Assembly: GCA_016713785.1 (NCBI GenBank)
Contig: JADJOM010000002.1
Location: forward strand, 558,001 to 622,000
DNA length: 64,000 nt
Source: Gemmatimonadota bacterium
GTDB taxonomy: Bacteria > Gemmatimonadota > Gemmatimonadetes > Gemmatimonadales > GWC2-71-9
Direction of reading: 5' to 3'
Numbering within the stretch: the stretch's first letter is position 1; every line of letters begins with the position of its first letter. This document shows positions 10,847 through 19,531 of the stretch, piece after piece. A program made the position numbers and the translations under genes. The notes beneath the pieces are model-generated. The model made no database searches, was not told the DNA's origin, and saw nothing but the letters and a program-made list of their open reading frames with translations.

Positions 10847-11401
10847 CTACTCCGCCGGCCCCACGCGGGTGAGCTGCATCTCGAAGAACGGCGTCCAGGT
10901 GGTGCCGTCGCGGGACCAGGCCCCGCGCTCCTGCCAGCCCTGCGCGGCGCTCACGGCGATCTCGAAGCGGATCCGCCCCGCGCGTGGGTCGGTGAACTCC
11001 CAGGTGAGCTGCTGCTCGCCGACGGTGACGTCGGGTTCCATGCTCTCGCCGCCGCGGCGGAAGGTGCGCAGCCGGTAGCGGGCGGCCGCGCGGTCGTACC
11101 AGAGCACCCCGAACGCCTGGTGCACCACGATGTCCTGGCCGTCCGGTCCGCGCGCGACGCCCTTTCCCTCGATGACCAGCACGCCGGTGTCGGCGCGGAA
11201 GCGGACCAGCTCCGTGGCGCGCGCCTCGGCGGCTCGCTCCCCGGTGCCCATGCGGCCGGTCCCCTCCCAGCGCCCCTCGAGGAACGCGAGGGCGCGCATC
11301 TCCACCGGGGGTGGTGGCGCCGGCTGCTGCCCGGCCAGCGGGGTGCCCAGGATCAGGGGCAGGGCCATGCGAACGACCTCCGGTACGCGGTACGACGCCA
11401 T
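10847..11401 (-). CDS. Secreted lipocalin-like hypothetical protein
   Basis: A protein of 184 residues if the ATG at 11401 is used (GGAG 5 nt upstream and a more complete signal peptide with an Arg before the hydrophobic MALPLILGTPLAG). The alternative ATG at 11368 has a better GGAGG 8 nt upstream but would leave a signal peptide with no positive n-region. The mature part begins LAFLEGRWEGTGRM, continues with a series of short beta strands such as GVLVIEGKGVARG and RLRTFRRGG, and ends WTPFFEMQLTRV. This pattern (FLEGxWxGxG) resembles secreted DUF1579-like or heme-binding beta-barrel proteins. Function unknown. Confidence 0.75.
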   Translation of the reverse strand: MASYRVPEVVRMALPLILGTPLAGQQPAPPPPVEMRALAFLEGRWEGTGRMGTGERAAEARATELVRFRADTGVLVIEGKGVARGPDGQDIVVHQAFGVLWYDRAAARYRLRTFRRGGESMEPDVTVGEQQLTWEFTDPRAGRIRFEIAVSAAQGWQERGAWSRDGTTWTPFFEMQLTRVGPAE

Positions 11402-11536
11402 TGCAGCTCCGGGTGCGGGGGTGGCGAAGGAGTGCCGCCGCCGCAATCTTCTCCCGCCGCGGCGGGCGGTCTTGGACGAATCGGCCACCGGCCCGCTGAC
11501 ACCCCGGCTGTGGCGCCACGTAGGGAGCGGCGCACG

Positions 11537-12394
11537 ATGACGACCTCCACCACGATACCCGGCCATCCGGCCCTGGTCTACGCCGATCACGCTCCCGCCC
11601 CGGCGCTCGCGCCGTGGGTGGCGAGCTACTGGAGCGTGGCGATGGCCGGCGTGCCCCCGGGTGAGGACCTGGCGGTCCCGCCCGACGGCTGCACGCACCT
11701 TGCCTTCGGCGGTAGCGACCGGGTGCTCGTGGGGCCGCAGGTCACGCCGTTCCGGGTGCCGGCGTCGCCGGGGCTCCGCTGGTTCGGGGTGCGGTTCTGG
11801 CCCGGCGCGGCGCGTCCCTTCCTGCGGCTGCCCGCCACGCAACCGCTGCGCGACCGCGCGCTCCCGGCCGCCCTGGTGCCCGGGCTCGACTGGGTCCCGG
11901 CGCTCGTCGCGCGCCTCGGCGGGACCGACGCCGCGGACGTGGCCGCGGCCGATGCCGTGCTCCGGTCGCTCGCCGCGGGGGCGGGCCGCCCGGACGTGGC
12001 CCTCCGGGTCGCGGTGCAGCGGATCCTCCTCGCCACCGGGCATGGGCCGAGCGTGCGGGAACTGGCGGAGGGGGTGGGGCTCTCGGAGCGCCACTTCCGG
12101 CGCCGCTTCCAGCGCGCCACGGACCTCTCGCCCAAGGAGCTCATCCGGATCTGGCGCTTCCGGCGCTGCGCCGAGGCGGCGGCACGGGAGGCTGGGGAGA
12201 ACTGGGCGGCGCGGGCCGCCGACCACGGCTTCGCCGACCAGAGTCACCTGGCCCGGGAGTTCCGGAAGCTGATGGGAGAGGCGCCCGGCGACTTCGAGCG
12301 CCGCACGGCCACCATCCTGCACCGGCGGGTATGGAGCCCGGAGGCGGGGGCCACCGCCGGTTCAAACACCACCGGGGCGTCGCTCCGCCCCTGA
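11537..12394 (+). CDS. AraC family transcriptional regulator
   Basis: A 285-residue protein. The N-terminal half (VPPDGCTHLAFGG, FRVPASPGLRWFGVRF) is of the DUF6597/AraC-like ligand-binding type. The C-terminal half carries two helix-turn-helices: SVRELAEGVGLSERHFRRRF and the second in AARAADHGFADQSHLAREFRK, typical HTH_18. The GGGAG at 11523-11527 is 9 nt before the ATG. The next gene, for a four-helix membrane protein, begins 13 bp after the stop and is a likely co-transcribed partner. The effector is not deducible. Confidence 0.92.
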   Translation: MTTSTTIPGHPALVYADHAPAPALAPWVASYWSVAMAGVPPGEDLAVPPDGCTHLAFGGSDRVLVGPQVTPFRVPASPGLRWFGVRFWPGAARPFLRLPATQPLRDRALPAALVPGLDWVPALVARLGGTDAADVAAADAVLRSLAAGAGRPDVALRVAVQRILLATGHGPSVRELAEGVGLSERHFRRRFQRATDLSPKELIRIWRFRRCAEAAAREAGENWAARAADHGFADQSHLAREFRKLMGEAPGDFERRTATILHRRVWSPEAGATAGSNTTGASLRP

Positions 12395-12407
12395 CGACGG
12401 GAGGCTG

Positions 12408-12971
12408 ATGTCAGGACCCAAGGATGCCCCGCGCGCGGGGCGGTGGCCGACCGTGACCGGGGCGCGGGTCCTGCTCGCGTCCGGCCTCGCGTTGGCCGGG
12501 GGCGCGCTCGTCGTGCTCGCCGGGCCCTATCAGGGCCTGCGTACCGCCGCCGGCCGGCCACTCCCCGAGGAACTCTCGACCGCGCCGGCCGCGGTCGCGG
12601 CCTTCCTGGCGGCGCTGGACGCCGGCGGGCGGGCACGGTACGCCGCCTTCCAGTACCTGGACTTCCTCAATCCCCTGCTGCTCTCCCTGGCGGCCGCCGC
12701 GCTCCTCCTGTGGCTCTCGGCCCGCGCGCGGCTCCCGGCCGCGGCCGGCCGGGCGATGCTGCTGTTCCCCGCCGCCCTGGCCCTGGCCGACGTCACCGAA
12801 AACCTGTTGCTCCTCGGCGCCATCGCGCGGTACCCCGAGGCGGGGCCACTCGCGGAGGTGCTGCCATGGGCCACCAGGCTCAAGTTCGCTGCGCTGCTGC
12901 TCGTCCCGCCGGTGGCGCTGGTACTCGGCGGGCTCGCCGTGCTGCGCCGCCGGGCCGGGACCGGGAGCTGA
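12408..12971 (+). CDS. Four-helix integral membrane protein
   Basis: A 187-residue protein with hydrophobic segments at about 20-40, 87-104, 109-130 and 148-175, the last followed by a basic RRRAGTG tail. The loop after TM1 is periplasmic-sized and contains YAAFQYLDFLNP. It follows the AraC gene by 13 bp and is preceded by GGGAGG, so it is probably expressed with it. I recognise no family. Confidence 0.72.
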   Translation: MSGPKDAPRAGRWPTVTGARVLLASGLALAGGALVVLAGPYQGLRTAAGRPLPEELSTAPAAVAAFLAALDAGGRARYAAFQYLDFLNPLLLSLAAAALLLWLSARARLPAAAGRAMLLFPAALALADVTENLLLLGAIARYPEAGPLAEVLPWATRLKFAALLLVPPVALVLGGLAVLRRRAGTGS

Positions 12972-12980
12972 GCCGCTGGG

Positions 12981-13364
12981 TCACCGGCGGGCGCGGGGGC
13001 CCACGCGCCACGACCACCACTCCGCCGCGATCCACGCCAGCACCGCGACATAGACGGTGATCCACCCCACGTCGGTCCATCGGCCATCGAGGGCGCGGGT
13101 GCCCCAGGCGCCGAGCATCACCACGATCAGCGTGAGCGCGCCGTAGCTCGCGATCCAGGGCACGAGGAGGGCGAGCCCGCCCACGACCTCGCCCAGGCCC
13201 ACGAGGATGCGCAGCCAGGGGGGATACCCCCAGCGCGCAAAGGCCTCGGTCCAGAAGCCGTCGGCGAAGAACTTCACCCACCCCATCTCGACGAACATGC
13301 GGGCCAGCCAGGCGCCCGCGAGCCAGGCCGCGACCCACCGCGCCTGTCGCGCTCCCCATCGCAT
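12981..13364 (-). CDS. DoxX-like membrane protein
   Basis: A 127-residue protein with four hydrophobic helices. MFVEMGWVKFFADGFWTEAF and RILVGLGEVVGGLALLVPW are typical of DoxX/DoxD-like proteins. It is translationally coupled to the dehalogenase gene: the TGA of that gene (13366-13364) and this ATG (13364-13362) share one base. DoxX-like proteins accompany many redox enzymes; the role here is unknown. Confidence 0.82.
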   Translation of the reverse strand: MRWGARQARWVAAWLAGAWLARMFVEMGWVKFFADGFWTEAFARWGYPPWLRILVGLGEVVGGLALLVPWIASYGALTLIVVMLGAWGTRALDGRWTDVGWITVYVAVLAWIAAEWWSWRVGPRARR

Positions 13365-14347
13365 CAGCGGCGTCCTTGTGTCAGGGTCTCCAGCCAGACG
13401 GCCAGGGCGGCCTGGAGTTCCACCGGCGCCTCCTCCTGGATGAAGTGGCGGCCGGGCAGCACCACCTCGGTGGTGGCGGGCCACCCGCGGCAGCGCGCCT
13501 TCCGCCCCGGCGCGGCCACCAGCGCGCCGGGCTCCACGTTCACGAAGAGCTTGGGCACCATGCTCTCCGCCAGCCAGGCGTGGCACGCGGCCATGATGGC
13601 CGCCACGTCGGCCGGCGCGCCATCGAGGGGAACCTCGGTGGGCCAGGTGAGCGTCGGGCGGCGCGCCTCGCCCGGCGCCAGGAACGGCCGACGATACTCC
13701 GCCCGGTCGGCCTCGGTCAGCCGGTCGCCGAGCGAACCGATCAGCACCTGCTCCACGAACTGGTTCTGCTCCAGCACCAGCGCCGCGCCCTCCGGGGTCC
13801 GGTACCGCTCGAAGAAGCGCACCGCCTCGGGCGGCGCGGTCCGGCGGTCCAGCCCGTCCATCACCGTTTCCATGTGCGCGATGCCGGCCACGCGATCGGG
13901 GTGCCGGCGCGCCCAGTCAAAGCCCAGCATCCCGCCCCAGTCGTGCAGCACTAGGCACACCGGGCCGGTGGGCGCCAGGGCGTCGAGCAGGCCCTCGAGG
14001 TAGTCCCGGTGCTCCACGAAGCGGTAGCGCCCCGGTCCGCTGTCGGGCAGCCGGGCGGAGTCGCCCATGCCAAGGAGGTCGGGCGCCACGCACCAGCCGA
14101 AGGTCTCGAGGCCCGGGAGGATCCGCCGCCAGAGGTAGGAGCTGGTGGGATTGCCGTGCAGGAAGACGATGGTCGGGGCGGCCGGGTTGGATGGCCGGGC
14201 GCTCGCGACGTACGCCAGCGGCAGCCCACGCACCTGGACGGTCCGCTTGCGGGCACGCCACCCGGGATCCGTGGCATGGAGGCGCGGCAGGCGGCGCGCG
14301 GCCAGCGCGGCGGCGGTGACGGCGAGGAACGAGCGGCGGGACGGCAC
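13364..14347 (-). CDS. Tat-exported haloalkane dehalogenase-like alpha/beta hydrolase
   Basis: A 327-residue protein. N-terminus MPSRRSFLAVTAAALAA has a twin-arginine motif. The catalytic residues of haloalkane dehalogenases of the DhaA type can all be placed: HGNPTSSYLW (halide-binding Asn66), HDWGGMLGF (nucleophile Asp136 and Trp137), MET (acid Glu160) and GRHFIQEE (His301). Their spacing (70, 24, 141) nearly equals DhaA (65, 24, 142), and flanking text such as APDLLGMGDS also matches. The Asp nucleophile argues for C-halogen cleavage rather than esterase activity. Dehalogenases of this family are usually cytoplasmic, so a Tat signal is unusual. The GTG start has GGAG 8 nt upstream. It reads leftward from the symmetric element at 14411-14488 and is coupled to the DoxX-like gene. 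Confidence 0.88.
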   Translation of the reverse strand: MPSRRSFLAVTAAALAARRLPRLHATDPGWRARKRTVQVRGLPLAYVASARPSNPAAPTIVFLHGNPTSSYLWRRILPGLETFGWCVAPDLLGMGDSARLPDSGPGRYRFVEHRDYLEGLLDALAPTGPVCLVLHDWGGMLGFDWARRHPDRVAGIAHMETVMDGLDRRTAPPEAVRFFERYRTPEGAALVLEQNQFVEQVLIGSLGDRLTEADRAEYRRPFLAPGEARRPTLTWPTEVPLDGAPADVAAIMAACHAWLAESMVPKLFVNVEPGALVAAPGRKARCRGWPATTEVVLPGRHFIQEEAPVELQAALAVWLETLTQGRR

Positions 14348-14410
14348 GGTGCGGGCTCCGGTCTGGGGTGCCCAACCATGGCCGGCCTCCCTCCCCGCGC
14401 CAGCGATCCG

Positions 14411-14488
14411 GGGCGAGCCGTATCCTCCCGGGACAAGCCGTCGCGGCCCTCTGCGGCACGGCTGGTCCCCGCAGTGGACGGCTCGTCC
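14411..14488. promoter_or_regulatory. Symmetric four-site operator in a divergent promoter region (LytTR-like)
   Basis: Four copies of an 11-mer ACGGCTNGTCC: on the minus strand at 14411-14421 (one mismatch) and 14431-14441, on the plus strand at 14458-14468 and 14478-14488. Within each half the copies repeat every 20 bp, and the whole set is exactly symmetric about 14449/14450. The spacers between sites are not complementary, so this is a set of protein sites rather than one hairpin. LytTR regulators bind direct repeats of about 9 bp spaced about 21 bp; ACGGCTNGT fits 7 of 9 positions of the usual consensus. A LytTR gene lies downstream on the right. Regulator assignment is inference. Confidence 0.68.
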
Positions 14489-14606
14489 CCAACCGCGGGC
14501 GCCCGCGCCCGCCGCCGCCTAGCGTGGCTCCACCTGACAGGCGGGGGCGATGTGGCGGCCATGCGGGCCGGACCACGGGGGCCCCCCACACGGCACGGGG
14601 GAACGC

Positions 14607-15659
14607 ATGCGGGGCATGGGCATGGTGGTGCTGGCGGCGGCGGTCGCGGCGCTGGGCTGCGCGGGGCGGGAGGGTGGCGCGACCGACCCGACCGCGCCCG
14701 GGCTGGTGGCGGCGCAGGACGGTGCTGGCCTGGAACTGGTCTACGGACTGGCCCCGCTTGCCGGGAGCTCTTGCCGCGGGGAGGCCTACGACGGCTTCGA
14801 CTTCTGGCTCGGCGACTGGTCGATCACCACCCCGAGTGGCAGTCCCGCGGGAGGCAGCCGCATCACCCGCGAGGCGGGAGGGTGCGTGGTGCTCGAGCTG
14901 TATCAGGGGGGATCGGGCCGGAGCCTGAGCCGCTACGATCGCGCCGGCGCCACCTGGCACCAGGACTACGTCGACGCCACCGGGTTCACCCTGCGGCTCT
15001 TCGGCGGCGTGACCGGCGGCGCGATGGTCATGCAGGACTCGGTGCGCGCCATCCCCAATGGCCCCGCCCTCGCCAGCCGCTTTGCCTGGACGCCCAACGG
15101 GGACGGCACCGTGCGCCAGCTGTGGGAGTTCAGCGTGGACGGGGGCGCCAGCTTCTTCATCAACTTCGACGGCTCCTACGCCCGGCAGGCCGGCTACGTG
15201 CCGCCGGCCGCGCCAGCGCCGGGGAGCTGCGCCACCCGGCCCGCCCAGCGTGCAGCCGACGGGTTCCTCGGCACCTGGCGCGTGGCCACCGCGAGCGGGC
15301 GGCCGCTCGGCACCTCCACCTTGAGCCTCACCACCGGCACCTGCCTCATCGAGGAGCTGTTCCAGGGCGCCGGCGGCTACACGCTCCGCTCCTTCCTCTA
15401 CTATGACCGCTTCGTCGGCACCTGGTACCGGGCCCAGGCCGACAACCGCGCCACCGGCGCCCGGCTCGGCGGCGGCTTCGCGGGCGGCACCCTGCAGCTC
15501 ACCGGCCAGCTCCCGCCGGCCGACTCCAGCGGCACGCCGCGGCTGGTCCGACTGCTGTGGACCCCCGACGGCCCCAACGCCCTGCGCCAGCGCTGGGAGG
15601 TCCAGCAGGACAGCACCTGGCGGGAGCTGGCCGCGCTCCGCTGGACCCGCCTCCAGTGA
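14607..15659 (+). CDS. Lipoprotein with two lipocalin-like domains, paralogue 1
   Basis: A 350-residue protein; ATG 14607 is preceded by GGGGGA and opens a lipoprotein signal with lipobox AALGCAG. Two related domains of about 140 residues follow: the first with FDFWLGDWSI, VLELYQGGSGRSL, WHQDYVD and FSVDGG, the second with FLGTWRVATASG, CLIEELFQGAGG, FLYYDRFVGTWYRAQ and LLWTPDG. The WLGxW and YYDR...W patterns recur across secreted hypothetical proteins of this phylum. It is the first gene right of the four-site operator and is coupled by a 4-bp overlap to a paralogue. Function unknown; ligand binding in a beta-barrel is a guess. Confidence 0.8.
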   Translation: MRGMGMVVLAAAVAALGCAGREGGATDPTAPGLVAAQDGAGLELVYGLAPLAGSSCRGEAYDGFDFWLGDWSITTPSGSPAGGSRITREAGGCVVLELYQGGSGRSLSRYDRAGATWHQDYVDATGFTLRLFGGVTGGAMVMQDSVRAIPNGPALASRFAWTPNGDGTVRQLWEFSVDGGASFFINFDGSYARQAGYVPPAAPAPGSCATRPAQRAADGFLGTWRVATASGRPLGTSTLSLTTGTCLIEELFQGAGGYTLRSFLYYDRFVGTWYRAQADNRATGARLGGGFAGGTLQLTGQLPPADSSGTPRLVRLLWTPDGPNALRQRWEVQQDSTWRELAALRWTRLQ

Positions 15660-16696
15660 CCGGCCCACGGGTGGGCGGCGCGCGCCCGCGCGCGCCGCGC
15701 ACCGGCGCGTTCCTGATGGGGGCGGTGGCACTGGCGTGCCTCGCCGGGGCGGCGCCGGACTGGCCCTTCCCCATCTACGGGCTGGGGCGGGCGGGCGCGG
15801 CCCCCGCCTGTCAGGCGGCCGGCTACCGGGCCTTCGACTTCTGGCTCGGCCGCTGGCGCGTGGTGGCGCCCGACGGCGCCCCGGCGGGGCGGAGCGAGAT
15901 CACCCCCGCGCTTGAGGGGTGCGCGGTGCTCGAGACCTTTGCCGGCGGTCAGGGCCGCAGCCTCTCCGCCCCCGACCCAGGCACCGGCACCTGGCACCAG
16001 GACTACGTCGACCACGCCGGGCTCACCCTGCGGCTCCTGGGAGGACCGGACGGCCAGGGCATGCGCATGGAAGACTCGGTCCGCGTCATCCGGAACGGGC
16101 CGTCGCTGCGCAGCCGGTTCGCCTGGCGGCCCGACGGTGGCGGCACCGTGCGCCAGACCTGGTGGTTCAGCACCGACGGCGGCGCCACCGAGCAGGTGAA
16201 CTTCGACGGACGCTATCTCCCGGACACCACCGCGGCACCGCCCCCGCCGCCCCCCGCAACCTGCCGCGAGCGGCCGGCGTACCGCGCCCTGGACGGCATG
16301 CTGGGCCAGTGGCAGGTGTGGCAGGGGGGGCGCGCAGTGGGCCGCGCCACCCTCACCGCGACCGCGGGCGACTGCCTCATCGAGGAGCGGTTCACCGGCT
16401 CGGGACGGCACCAGCGCTACCAGCTCCTCGCCTTCCTCTATTACGACCGCTACATCCAGCGCTGGTTCCGGGTGCAGGCCGACGTCGAGGGGCACTGGCA
16501 CCGGCTCGGCGGCGTGATGCACGAGGACGTCCTTGATCTCGCTGGCCTCATCCCCGACGGTCGCGGCACGCCGATCCCCGCCGTGCTTCGGTGGCGGCAG
16601 CCGGCACCGGACACGCTCCGCCAGGCCTGGATGACGGGCCGGACCGCCGTGGACCCGGCGGTCGAGTTCACCTGGGTGCGGGAGGCCGCCCCGTGA
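15656..16696 (+). CDS. Secreted two-domain lipocalin-like protein, paralogue 2
   Basis: Up to 346 residues. GTG 15656 overlaps the preceding TGA (GTGA), typical of coupling, and is the start given; in-frame GTG 15671 or ATG 15716 would still leave the signal peptide (FLMGAVALACLAGAAPDW). The two domains copy those of the gene before it: FDFWLGRWRVVAPDG, WHQDYVDHAGLTLRLLGG, VNFDGRY, then LGQWQVWQGG, CLIEERFTGSG, FLYYDRYIQRWFRVQADV. The lipobox Cys of paralogue 1 is not clearly kept, so this copy may be soluble. The pair arose by tandem duplication. Confidence 0.8.
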   Translation: MTGPRVGGARPRAPRTGAFLMGAVALACLAGAAPDWPFPIYGLGRAGAAPACQAAGYRAFDFWLGRWRVVAPDGAPAGRSEITPALEGCAVLETFAGGQGRSLSAPDPGTGTWHQDYVDHAGLTLRLLGGPDGQGMRMEDSVRVIRNGPSLRSRFAWRPDGGGTVRQTWWFSTDGGATEQVNFDGRYLPDTTAAPPPPPPATCRERPAYRALDGMLGQWQVWQGGRAVGRATLTATAGDCLIEERFTGSGRHQRYQLLAFLYYDRYIQRWFRVQADVEGHWHRLGGVMHEDVLDLAGLIPDGRGTPIPAVLRWRQPAPDTLRQAWMTGRTAVDPAVEFTWVREAAP

Positions 16697-16742
16697 CCGG
16701 GCGCGCGAACCCGCGGGCGGGCCGCGCCCGTAGGGGCGGGCC

Positions 16743-17927
16743 ATGTCCCCGCGGCTGACCCCGTCCCTTTCCGCAACGCCACCCTATCGCTGGGCGGCCC
16801 TGCCGGCCGCGCAGCGCGCCGCCGTCCTGGCCGGCTGGATGGTGCTCGGCCTGGTGGAGACCATCCGCGCGGTGCAGGACCCGACCTCCCGCGGCGTGCC
16901 CCGCATCCCGTGGGACTACGCGCTGGTCGGCAACTTCCCCTGGTGGCTGGTGTGGGGGCTGTTCACCCCGGCCATTTTTGCGCTGGCCGACCGGTTCCGC
17001 CTCGATGGCCCGGGGTGGTGGCGCCGGGTGCCCGCGCACCTGGCGGCCGGGGGCGTCCTCGTGATGTTGCACCTGCCGCTGGCGCTGGGGCTGTGGTACG
17101 CGACCAATCCGCTGCCGCAGGTGCGCCTGCAGTCGTTCGGGGCCGCGGTGCTGCAGGCGGGCCGCGGCGCCCTGCTGCTCGAGCTGCTGGCGTACGGCGC
17201 GGCCCTCGGCCTCTTCTACGCCATCGACAATCATCGCCGCCTGCACCTGCGCGAGCTCGACGCGGCGCGGCTCGCCACGCGCGCGGCCGCGCTCGAGGCC
17301 CAGGCCATGGAGGCCCGGCTCGAGGCGCTGCGGATGGAGATCAACCCGCACTTCCTCTTCAACACCCTCAACACCGTGAGCGGCCTGGTGCGGGAACGGG
17401 AGCACGCCGCCGCGGTGACCGTCCTCTCCCGGCTGGGCGACCTGCTGCGCAGCGCCCTCGACCAGCCGCGCACCCAGCAGGTGCCGCTCGCCGATGAGCT
17501 GGCCCAGCTGGCGCTCTACCTGGACATCGAGCGGCACCGCTTCCGCGACCGGCTCACCGTGCGGATGCAGGTGGCCCCGGAGACCCTGGGCTGCCTGGTG
17601 CCGGCGCTCTGCCTGCAGCCGCTGGTGGAGAACGCGCTGCGCCATGGCATCGCGCGGGTGCCTGGCCCCGGGGTGCTGACCATCGGCAGCCGGCGCGAAG
17701 CGGGGGGCGCGCTGCTGCTCACCGTGCACGACACCGGGCCCGGCTTTCCCGACGCGCCGGGCGCGGCCGGCATCGGCCTGGCCAACCTGCGGGCCCGGCT
17801 GGCGGAGCTCCACGGCGTGGCGGCCGGCGTGGGCATCGACCGCGACCTGGCACGGGGCACCCGGGTGACGCTGCGGCTGCCGGTCCACGCGCCCGCGGCC
17901 CGCGCCCTCACGGCGGCGCCGGCGTGA
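16743..17927 (+). CDS. LytS-type sensor histidine kinase (His_kinase/HATPase_c)
   Basis: A 394-residue kinase. The N-terminal half has about four membrane helices (near 28-46, 59-81, 94-116, 135-161) and no recognised ligand domain. The catalytic half has the LytS/YehU box MEINPHFLFNTLNTV (His near residue 203), LADELAQLALYLDIE, LQPLVENALRHGI, and glycine-rich ATP-lid motifs VHDTGPGF and GIGLANLRARL. GTGA overlap couples it to the LytTR regulator that follows, making a standard two-component pair. It lies in a rightward unit starting with the two lipocalin-like genes, so it probably reports on the envelope. Confidence 0.93.
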   Translation: MSPRLTPSLSATPPYRWAALPAAQRAAVLAGWMVLGLVETIRAVQDPTSRGVPRIPWDYALVGNFPWWLVWGLFTPAIFALADRFRLDGPGWWRRVPAHLAAGGVLVMLHLPLALGLWYATNPLPQVRLQSFGAAVLQAGRGALLLELLAYGAALGLFYAIDNHRRLHLRELDAARLATRAAALEAQAMEARLEALRMEINPHFLFNTLNTVSGLVREREHAAAVTVLSRLGDLLRSALDQPRTQQVPLADELAQLALYLDIERHRFRDRLTVRMQVAPETLGCLVPALCLQPLVENALRHGIARVPGPGVLTIGSRREAGGALLLTVHDTGPGFPDAPGAAGIGLANLRARLAELHGVAAGVGIDRDLARGTRVTLRLPVHAPAARALTAAPA

Positions 17928-18712
17928 CCACCCTCCGCGCGCTGGTGGTGGACGACGAGCCGCTGGCCCGCGCCTGCGTCCGCCGGGCGCTGCGCCCCGA
18001 GGACCAGGTGGAGATCGTGGCGGAGTGTGGCGATGGCCCTGAGGCGGTGCGGGCCATCCGCCGGCACCGGCCGGCGCTGGTGTTCCTCGACATCCAGCTG
18101 CCGGGCATGGACGGGTTCGACGTGCTGGCGGCGCTGGTGGAGGAGCCCGAGCCGCCGGCGGTGGTGTTCGTGACGGCGTACGACGCCTTTGCGCTGCGGG
18201 CCTTCGAGGTGCACGCCGTGGACTACCTGCTCAAGCCCTTCGAGGATGCCCGGCTGCATCGCGCGGTGGCCGCGGCGCGGGCGCGCCACGACGCCCCGGG
18301 CGCCGACGCGGTCCGCGCGCGCCTGTCAGCGCTGCTCGACGACCTGGCGCGCGCCGCGGGGAGCGACGGGGCGGGGCGGGGGGTGGCGCGGCGCGTGCTG
18401 GTCACCGACGCGGACGACCGCGCGCGCTTCCTGGACCTGGCCGGCGTGCACTGGGTGAGCGCGGCGGGCAACAACGTGTGCTTCCACGTGGGCCGGGAGC
18501 GCTACACGGTGCGGATGCCCCTCCGCACCCTGCTGCCGCAGCTCGACCCGGCGCGGTTCCGCCGGATCCACCGGTCCACGATCGTCAACCTGGACGCCAT
18601 CCGCGAGATCCAGCCCTGGTTCGCGGGCGACTGCGTGGTCGTCCTCAAGGACGGGCAGCAGCTCCGGATGAGCCGGACCTATCGCGACCAGGTGATGCAG
18701 CCGCTGCTGTGA
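17924..18712 (+). CDS. LytTR family response regulator
   Basis: A 262-residue protein starting at GTG 17924, overlapping the kinase stop. Receiver domain at 1-120 with acidic pocket VVDDE, phosphoacceptor Asp in LVFLDIQLPGMDGF (about 55), Thr in FVTAYD and Lys in YLLKPFED. The C-terminal LytTR DNA-binding domain has WVSAAGNNVCFHVG, RMPLRTLLPQLDP, FRRIHRSTIVNLDAIREI and MSRTYRDQV. LytTR proteins bind direct repeats upstream of their targets, and a set of four such sites is found at 14411-14488 at the head of this same operon; autoregulation plus control of the divergent dehalogenase is a reasonable inference. Confidence 0.95.
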   Translation: MTTLRALVVDDEPLARACVRRALRPEDQVEIVAECGDGPEAVRAIRRHRPALVFLDIQLPGMDGFDVLAALVEEPEPPAVVFVTAYDAFALRAFEVHAVDYLLKPFEDARLHRAVAAARARHDAPGADAVRARLSALLDDLARAAGSDGAGRGVARRVLVTDADDRARFLDLAGVHWVSAAGNNVCFHVGRERYTVRMPLRTLLPQLDPARFRRIHRSTIVNLDAIREIQPWFAGDCVVVLKDGQQLRMSRTYRDQVMQPLL

Positions 18713-19449
18713 CCGCGCCCGCCGCCGCGCCGCGCTTCCGGCCCGCGTGGGTGCGGCGGCGAGCAGGGGTGGTGGTCGTCGCGGCCCTCCTGCCGCTGGG
18801 CGCGCTCCGCGCCATCGGCTTGCATGGCCCGCCGGCGCTCCGGGCGGCGCTGCCGCTCGGTTTCCTGCTCATGCTGGCCCTCACGGCCCTGCTGCTCACC
18901 GCCGCGGGCCGGCGCGAGGCCGGTCTGACGGCCGTGCCGCGGCCATGGTGGCTGCTGGCGGGGCCGGTGCTGGGCGCGCTGGCCGCGCTGGGCATCGGGG
19001 CCCTGGGCACCGCGCTCTACGGCCACGGCGCCGACCACTGGTACCACTCGGTGCGTGCGGCGGCCCTGGCCAATCCGGGCCTGGCGGCGCTGTCGCCACC
19101 CGGGCAGTGGCTCGCGTTCACCCTCCCGGCCATCGCCTTCAGCCCGCTCGGCGAGGAGTGCTTCTTCCGCGGCCTGCTCGAGCTGTCGCTGCGTGAGCGG
19201 TGGGGGCGCCGCGCCGCGGTGGCCGGCTCGGCCGTCGCCTTCGGGGCCATCCACCTGCTGCATCACGGCGTGGCGTGGGGTGCCGGGGGCGTCACGCTGC
19301 GCCCCGTCCCGGGACTGCTCTGGTTCGTGCTCATGGCGCTCACGGGTGGGCTGCTCAGCTGGTGCCGCGCCCGGGGCGGCGCGCTCTGGGTGGCGGTGGC
19401 GGCGCACGCCGGCTTCAATGCCGCGATGGGGTGGGTGGTCTTCCACTGA
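18709..19449 (+). CDS. CPBP family intramembrane metalloprotease
   Basis: A 246-residue membrane protein starting at GTG 18709, overlapping the LytTR stop by 4 bp. It has about seven hydrophobic segments and the three CPBP/Abi motifs: GEECFFRGLLEL (motif 1, EExxxR, near 149-155), FGAIHLLHHG (motif 2, near 178-187) and HAGFNAAMG (motif 3, near 233). CPBP proteases of the Rce1 type cleave within membranes and often accompany signalling or peptide systems. Its tight overlap with a LytS/LytTR pair resembles peptide quorum-sensing or immunity loci, but no peptide precursor gene was found here. Confidence 0.9.
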   Translation: MTAPAAAPRFRPAWVRRRAGVVVVAALLPLGALRAIGLHGPPALRAALPLGFLLMLALTALLLTAAGRREAGLTAVPRPWWLLAGPVLGALAALGIGALGTALYGHGADHWYHSVRAAALANPGLAALSPPGQWLAFTLPAIAFSPLGEECFFRGLLELSLRERWGRRAAVAGSAVAFGAIHLLHHGVAWGAGGVTLRPVPGLLWFVLMALTGGLLSWCRARGGALWVAVAAHAGFNAAMGWVVFH

Positions 19450-19531
19450 CCGCCGCCGCCGCGGGCCTCCCCATGCAACCCTGCGGGCCGGCAGCCGCAC
19501 TCATGGGCAACCAGCCAACCGGGAGCCTCCC

